The translations under genes and the position numbers were made by a program. Source: Atkinsonella hypoxylon (lineage: Eukaryota; Ascomycota; Sordariomycetes; Hypocreales; Clavicipitaceae). Taken from it: a stretch of 11,745 nucleotides of DNA. Position 1 is the first letter of the stretch; every line of letters begins with the position of its first letter. Below, piece by piece: positions 8,522 through 11,745 of the stretch. The DNA lies in assembly GCA_000729835.1 (NCBI GenBank), contig JFHB01000391.1:1-11745 (forward strand), written 5' to 3'. Below the pieces are notes generated by a model that saw only the letters and a program-made list of their open reading frames with translations, made no database searches and was not told where the DNA came from.

Positions 8522-8531
8522 AATTTATATA
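8522..8531 (-). promoter_or_regulatory. TATA box, probable copia LTR promoter
   Basis: The minus strand reads TATATAAATT, a close match to a eukaryotic TATA box, in a stretch not dominated by TA repeats. It lies about 220 bases upstream of the copia gag start. Next to it (8496-8523) is a six-base inverted repeat TTGTAT/ATACAA enclosing the palindrome ATCGCGAT (8500-8507). Confidence 0.45.
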
Positions 8532-8778
8532 GCAGACTAGATTAACAAGCGGTCGCGAGGGGCACAAAACACAGGTTCTAGCTATTTTTAGCCAAAAAAT
8601 TCAGGAGATTCTTCTCCAATTAGGTTCTAATAAATTAGTGGAGACCTAGGCACAGCCAATTTAGGGATATTTAGCTAATTCCTACTTCAAAATCCCAACC
8701 AGTGGGATTACTACACAAATTAATTCTGCAACCGAAAACACAGGAATATTTAACGGCAACAAGAGCTGTTAGGCGTGC

Positions 8779-9011
8779 ACTACAAATTGTAGTATAGCTA
8801 CTAATAGAGGTGCATAGGGTGCACAATATAACAACAACAACGAGCAATGCAGTGCAGCGCTAAGCTTATTTCTTAATAGAAATAATTAATTAGGCAGTAC
8901 CTAATAAAACGATTTACAGTGCGAATGTAATATATACAGATATGTATATTTTGATGTTGCGCAACAATAGAACCTAGCTATTAAGAATAGCTTTAAACGT
9001 GTGTATACACA
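8779..9011. repeat. Cluster of seven short perfect inverted repeats
   Basis: In 233 bases I find these perfect arms: ACTACAA/TTGTAGT (8779-8793), TTATTTC/GAAATAA (8866-8885), ATTAGG/CCTAAT (8889-8905), ATATACA/TGTATAT (8932-8949), TGTTGCGCAACA (8955-8966), AGCTATT/AATAGCT (8976-8992) and TGTGTATACACA (9000-9011). The last five follow one another at intervals of 3 to 26 bases. The function is unknown: they may be transcription-factor sites of an LTR U3, foldback RNA structure, or the end of another element. Confidence 0.6.
8830..8841 (+). repeat. (AAC)4 microsatellite
   Basis: Four AAC units in tandem within the RIP-free island, between two of the inverted repeats. It is simple sequence with no evident role. 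Confidence 0.7.
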
Positions 9012-9299
9012 GGGTGCATAGAGTGTAGGAGGCACAGGGTGGGCAGAATAAAAACACCAGTATAGTGGCTAGCGATGTGTGTGCGGCAGGTATTAATAGC
9101 TTCCAGCAAGCTACTAATGGCAGCGATAGCTACTAGCGTAGGTCTTAATATAGCTTCTAGTGGGTAATACAGTACACAATAGTAGATTTCAGCGGGCTAA
9201 CAGCTTGCAGATAGGTCTTCCGGGCTTATAACCTATTGAAAATAATAGGGATTACAGGACTAGATAGAAGAGGGTAGTAGTCTCTTATATTTAGCACCT

Positions 9300-9320
9300 A
9301 TAATTGCTCTTAGCAATTAT
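9300..9320. repeat. Perfect 9-bp hairpin
   Basis: ATAATTGCT, three-base loop CTT, AGCAATTAT. It is directly followed by CACGTAGTGG (from 9321); a related word, GATCACGTAGAGG, recurs at about 9372-9384. There is no T tract that would suggest a terminator, and the organism is in any case eukaryotic. Confidence 0.5.
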
Positions 9321-9772
9321 CACGTAGTGGAAGCAGCAGCGGCCTAAATTAAGCTGTAGTGTATAGTACTAGATCACGTAGAGGCAATAGATAACTGTAA
9401 TAGTAGTATCTTTATATTAAGAGCGCTATAACAAACAGTAAGAGTAGAATCTTAAATCTTTCCAGTCCCTTATAGACTCTCTAACTATATCAGTAGGCTG
9501 TAGTCGCTAGAAGGGGCTTATAGGCTACTTTATAATTTCCGCAAAAAGATTTACTATATAAAAACAAAAAAATCAACTTACGGCTATACAAACGAGACGC
9601 CTACGTGCACAATTTAATAAATTCCACTAATAATAAGCAACCCTTATAAGCAACTCTATCCAACAATTATACTATTAAATAGCCCTAATTCTTAGCTTTC
9701 GAATAGTATACTTCTTAAATTTCTACTATTGCTAGTTGTGGAGAAAATCGCAGTTAAAGTTAACTATAGGTT

Positions 9773-9814
9773 AGGCAACTTTGCCTTAGTCGATTCTAGA
9801 TGTTTCACATCTAG
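9773..9814. repeat. Two adjacent short hairpins
   Basis: AGGCAA/TTGCCT (9773-9786, two-base gap) and CTAGATG/CATCTAG (9796-9814, five-base loop TTTCA) stand nine bases apart. They lie about 50 bases from the TCACGTGA palindrome, close to the right edge of the RIP-free island. No function can be assigned. Confidence 0.45.
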
Positions 9815-9863
9815 TAACAGCGATATCTCTACTAAAAATCAACGTAATAAGACCTAATGAGGG

Positions 9864-9871
9864 TCACGTGA
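9864..9871. promoter_or_regulatory. TCACGTGA palindrome (E-box type) at the island border
   Basis: The eight-base palindrome contains CACGTG, the core bound by fungal bHLH proteins. It is the last place where a YCR-type site (TCA/TGA) is seen before the RIP-depleted right flank. Whether it is a binding site or part of a transposon end cannot be told. Confidence 0.3.
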
Positions 9872-11745
9872 TAGAGCAACTAGTAGGCATAAAAATAGGC
9901 TATACAGGGTAGCTTATTTTTAACAGTTAGACACCTTAGACACATATAAAGACAATTAGGATGTTCTTTTTATTTGCTCTTAGAAATGCACACTAAAGCT
10001 AGTATAAGACTATAAAATTAAGGATAAGCCTAAAGTATATTAAGTCTTTACTCTATATAGCCTATATATGCTAACTCTAGGTATAGGATTAATCTAACTT
10101 TAGTTAAGATCTAATTAATTGTAACTAGCAGCGGTTTAACACTGTAGACAGCAGTAGCATAAGTACAGCAAATAATAGATATCTTTAATATCTTATTAGT
10201 AGAAAGCGCTAATTACTATAGAAAACAAAGAAGCTTTAAATTAAGAAAAAGATCTAAGAGCTTAAGAAGAAAAGAGATATACTTAAGAAGGTATATATAT
10301 ACCCTATATATACCTACTATATACTAATTAAGTATAGGAAATAATAGAATAAAGACATTATAATATAAAACAATTGCTTAGCAACGTAGAAAGCGATAAT
10401 ATATAGAGAATATAGGTTTTACTTCTCTTTTTTATTTAGCTTATACCTTTTAGTGCTTTTCTGTACTTTATTTAAATTACTGTACTAAGTTATTTACTTC
10501 TATTATATAGTTAGTATATAATAGGTATATAGGTAAAATAGTTATATTTACCTTATTTTGTTGTTATACTACTTCTCTTAAAGTAGAACCTTTCTGTTGC
10601 AGTAAGTCTATAATTATATTCTATATATATAGTAAGTATATACCTACTGTAGAATAAAGCTCTTTTATATATACCTCTTAGTTAGGTTTACTTTAAGACT
10701 AAACCCTAAAAGACCTATTACTCTAACTGTATATACTAGAGTTATACTGTATATATTGTAACAGCTAACAATATTAATTCCCTGCTGCTAAGCTAGGTTA
10801 GTAGAATATATAACTATACTATAGCTAGAATGCGCTATTCTACTGCCTATATATTATTAGTAAGATATATATTGTGTATATAGGTAGCCTTTACTTATAT
10901 AAGCAGCTTAAGCTTGTCTATAAATTGTTAAAGTAATAAGGTCTTAGAGCTAAGCCTAAAATAAATTAGTAAGTGCTGTATATATTTACAGTATATACTA
11001 AGCTTACCTAGGTTTATAAAGGTATTATATATTGCACTAACTATAAGATAAAACTTAATTTTAAATTGCACTATTTAATTATTAATATTAACTAAATATA
11101 TACAATATATAATGCACTTACTTTTTACCTATAACCTTCTCCTTAAGCTTAATATTTACTTAACTAGGTAGTTGCATTTTACCTAGATAATACTAGCGAA
11201 TATAACAATAGAACTAGATATATATTAGTTATTACCTTATTATATAGGTTGTATATATACACCTATATTATCTACAAACTCTCTTCTATATATTTTACTG
11301 CTGCAATTAATAATAATATTGCACCTATAAATAATTAGTTTAATATATACTATATATATACTATATATAGATTATATATCTAAGTATTAATTTTTAAGAG
11401 TGCTAAGCTATTAGAAAAGACTAGAATTAGCCTATAATAATAGCTTAACTAAGAGGGATTTGCAGCCTTTAGTATAGAATTATTAATAAAGTTAATTGCT
11501 TAAATTGTTATTGTTGTATATATACAGTATATATAGGTAGAAAATTAAAAGGAAATAATATATATTGTGTATAGGTAATTTTAAATCTATTGCTAGTGTC
11601 TTATAATTAAGCGATTTAATATATATATATATAGGGTATATATATAGTATATACTAACATTCTATTGCTATAGTAATATCTTAAGTATTATTTAATATAT
11701 TTATAAGAAAAGTATTATATTATAGGTATATATATATTATTTATT
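9872..11745. other. RIP-degraded AT-rich sequence, mostly unidentifiable
   Basis: From here to the window end I find no TCA, CCA, TGA or TGG by eye, the same signature as in the Ty3 interior; only a few CGG/CGA triplets (about 10131, 11198 and 11611) break it. Long TA-rich runs such as GTATATATATACCC (from about 10290) and many short TATA palindromes fill it. This implies the segment was once part of a repeated element. Apart from the weak transposase-like stretch at 10076-10310 I recognise nothing in it on either strand. Confidence 0.55.
10076..10310 (+). pseudogene. Possible C-terminus of a pogo/Fot1-like transposase
   Basis: One plus-strand frame reads VQQIIDIFNILLVESANYYR, then KQRSFKLRKRSKSLRRKEI, with only a few TAA/TAG stops upstream and none in this block. 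A helix ending LLxxENA-like and followed by a dense Lys/Arg run resembles the C-terminal tail of fungal pogo/Fot1 transposases. The DDE catalytic core is not seen upstream, so if the call is right this is only a remnant. AT-rich sequence easily yields Lys/Asn/Ile-rich pseudo-peptides, so I hold this loosely. Confidence 0.25.

Larger units (their letters stand above)
5400..8918 (-). mobile_element. RIP-damaged Ty1/copia retrotransposon, 5' half, interrupted by the Ty3 element
   Basis: On the minus strand the order is leader/LTR, gag, aspartic protease, GAG-pre-integrase, integrase. Integrase ahead of RT defines Ty1/copia. The element stops at 5400 inside the integrase core, in the LPLYLW-type motif, where the Ty3 LTR starts. 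The RT and RNase H half is not in this window and is expected beyond position 1, on the far side of the nested element. The 5' border is uncertain. One candidate LTR pair of ends is TGTAA (at 8918) and TTACA (at 8465), both read on minus, giving a 454-base LTR. Another possible outer end is at 8966 (TGTTGCGCAACA). Confidence 0.88.
8302..8966 (-). repeat. copia leader and probable 5' LTR region (borders unresolved)
   Basis: This stretch lies immediately upstream of copia gag and has no ORF of note. It holds a minus-strand TATATAAATT (8522-8531), about 220 bases from the gag start, where U3 of a 5' LTR would be expected. Candidate LTR ends on the minus strand are TGTAAATC (outer, ending at 8918) and CCTGTTACA (inner, 8465), which share a five-base inverted repeat. 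TGTTGCGCAACA at 8955-8966 is a second candidate outer end. I found no clear tRNA primer-binding site. Unlike the copia body, this region keeps TCA, CCA, TGA and TGG freely and looks almost unaffected by RIP. Confidence 0.45.
9012..9871. other. Non-coding island that escaped RIP
   Basis: About 860 bases with ordinary dinucleotide use (TGG, TGA, TCA and CCA all present) between RIP-altered flanks. I see no ORF of 60 codons, no tRNA fold and no recognisable protein remnant on either strand. It contains short hairpins at 9300-9320, 9773-9786 and 9796-9814, the word GGTGCATAG at 9013-9021 shared with 8809-8817, and a TATATAAAAA on plus at about 9555-9564. It is probably single-copy sequence, or a transposon end too diverged or too rare to trigger RIP. 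Confidence 0.5.

Noticed and set aside
8302..9011. CRISPR-like array suggested by regularly placed palindromes
   Set aside because: The repeats are all different in sequence and spacing, and the organism is a eukaryote.
9300..9320. Hairpin as a bacterial-type terminator or small RNA
   Set aside because: No T tract follows, and the window is fungal by its retroelements and RIP signature.
8302..9871. Possible host gene in the RIP-free island
   Set aside because: Normal base use suggested a gene, but no frame of 60 codons exists on either strand and I found no convincing exon-like peptide or splice-site series.
10290..11745. Mitochondrial DNA or centromere-like AT repeat
   Set aside because: TA-rich runs are irregular, with no tandem period, and the absence of TCA/CCA/TGA/TGG matches RIP of ordinary sequence; no mitochondrial gene or tRNA was seen.

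Overview
The window looks like a piece of an AT-rich, gene-empty transposon block from a filamentous ascomycete. Two things point there. The recognisable proteins are fungal-type LTR-retrotransposon polyproteins, including a chromodomain-bearing Ty3/gypsy element. The mutation pattern is that of repeat-induced point mutation (RIP): C-to-T changes on both strands, CpA turned into TpA, and reading frames full of TAA/TAG but still free of indels. I see no intact host gene. The species cannot be named from this sequence.

Layout. (1) Positions 1 to about 5399, minus strand: a nearly complete Ty3/gypsy chromovirus, read right to left as 5' LTR (about 5115-5399), gag (about 5061-3900), protease, reverse transcriptase, RNase H, integrase and chromodomain (about 330-165). 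A T15 run sits at the window start and the 3' LTR is not in view. (2) Positions 5400-8301, minus strand: the gag-protease-integrase half of a Ty1/copia element, a single frame of about 967 codons with about 31 stops and no frameshift that I can see. It is cut inside the integrase core exactly where the Ty3 LTR begins, so the Ty3 element is nested in the copia element. The copia RT/RNase H half should lie beyond the left edge. (3) Positions about 8302-8966: copia leader and probable 5' LTR, with a good minus-strand TATA box. (4) Positions about 8345-9871: an island that escaped RIP, non-coding as far as I can see, with a dense cluster of perfect inverted repeats at 8779-9011. (5) Positions 9872-11745: RIP-degraded AT-rich sequence with one weak transposase-like stretch (about 10076-10310, plus strand).

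How the parts relate. Copia landed first, the Ty3 element inserted into it in the same orientation, and RIP then inactivated both. Inactivation shows in stops and in changed key residues, for example YLDN at the Ty3 RT active site and a copia protease motif reading NIGST. The Ty3 interior is more completely mutated than the older copia copy that hosts it. The two longest ORFs of the window (64 and 63 codons) are chance ORFs, not genes.
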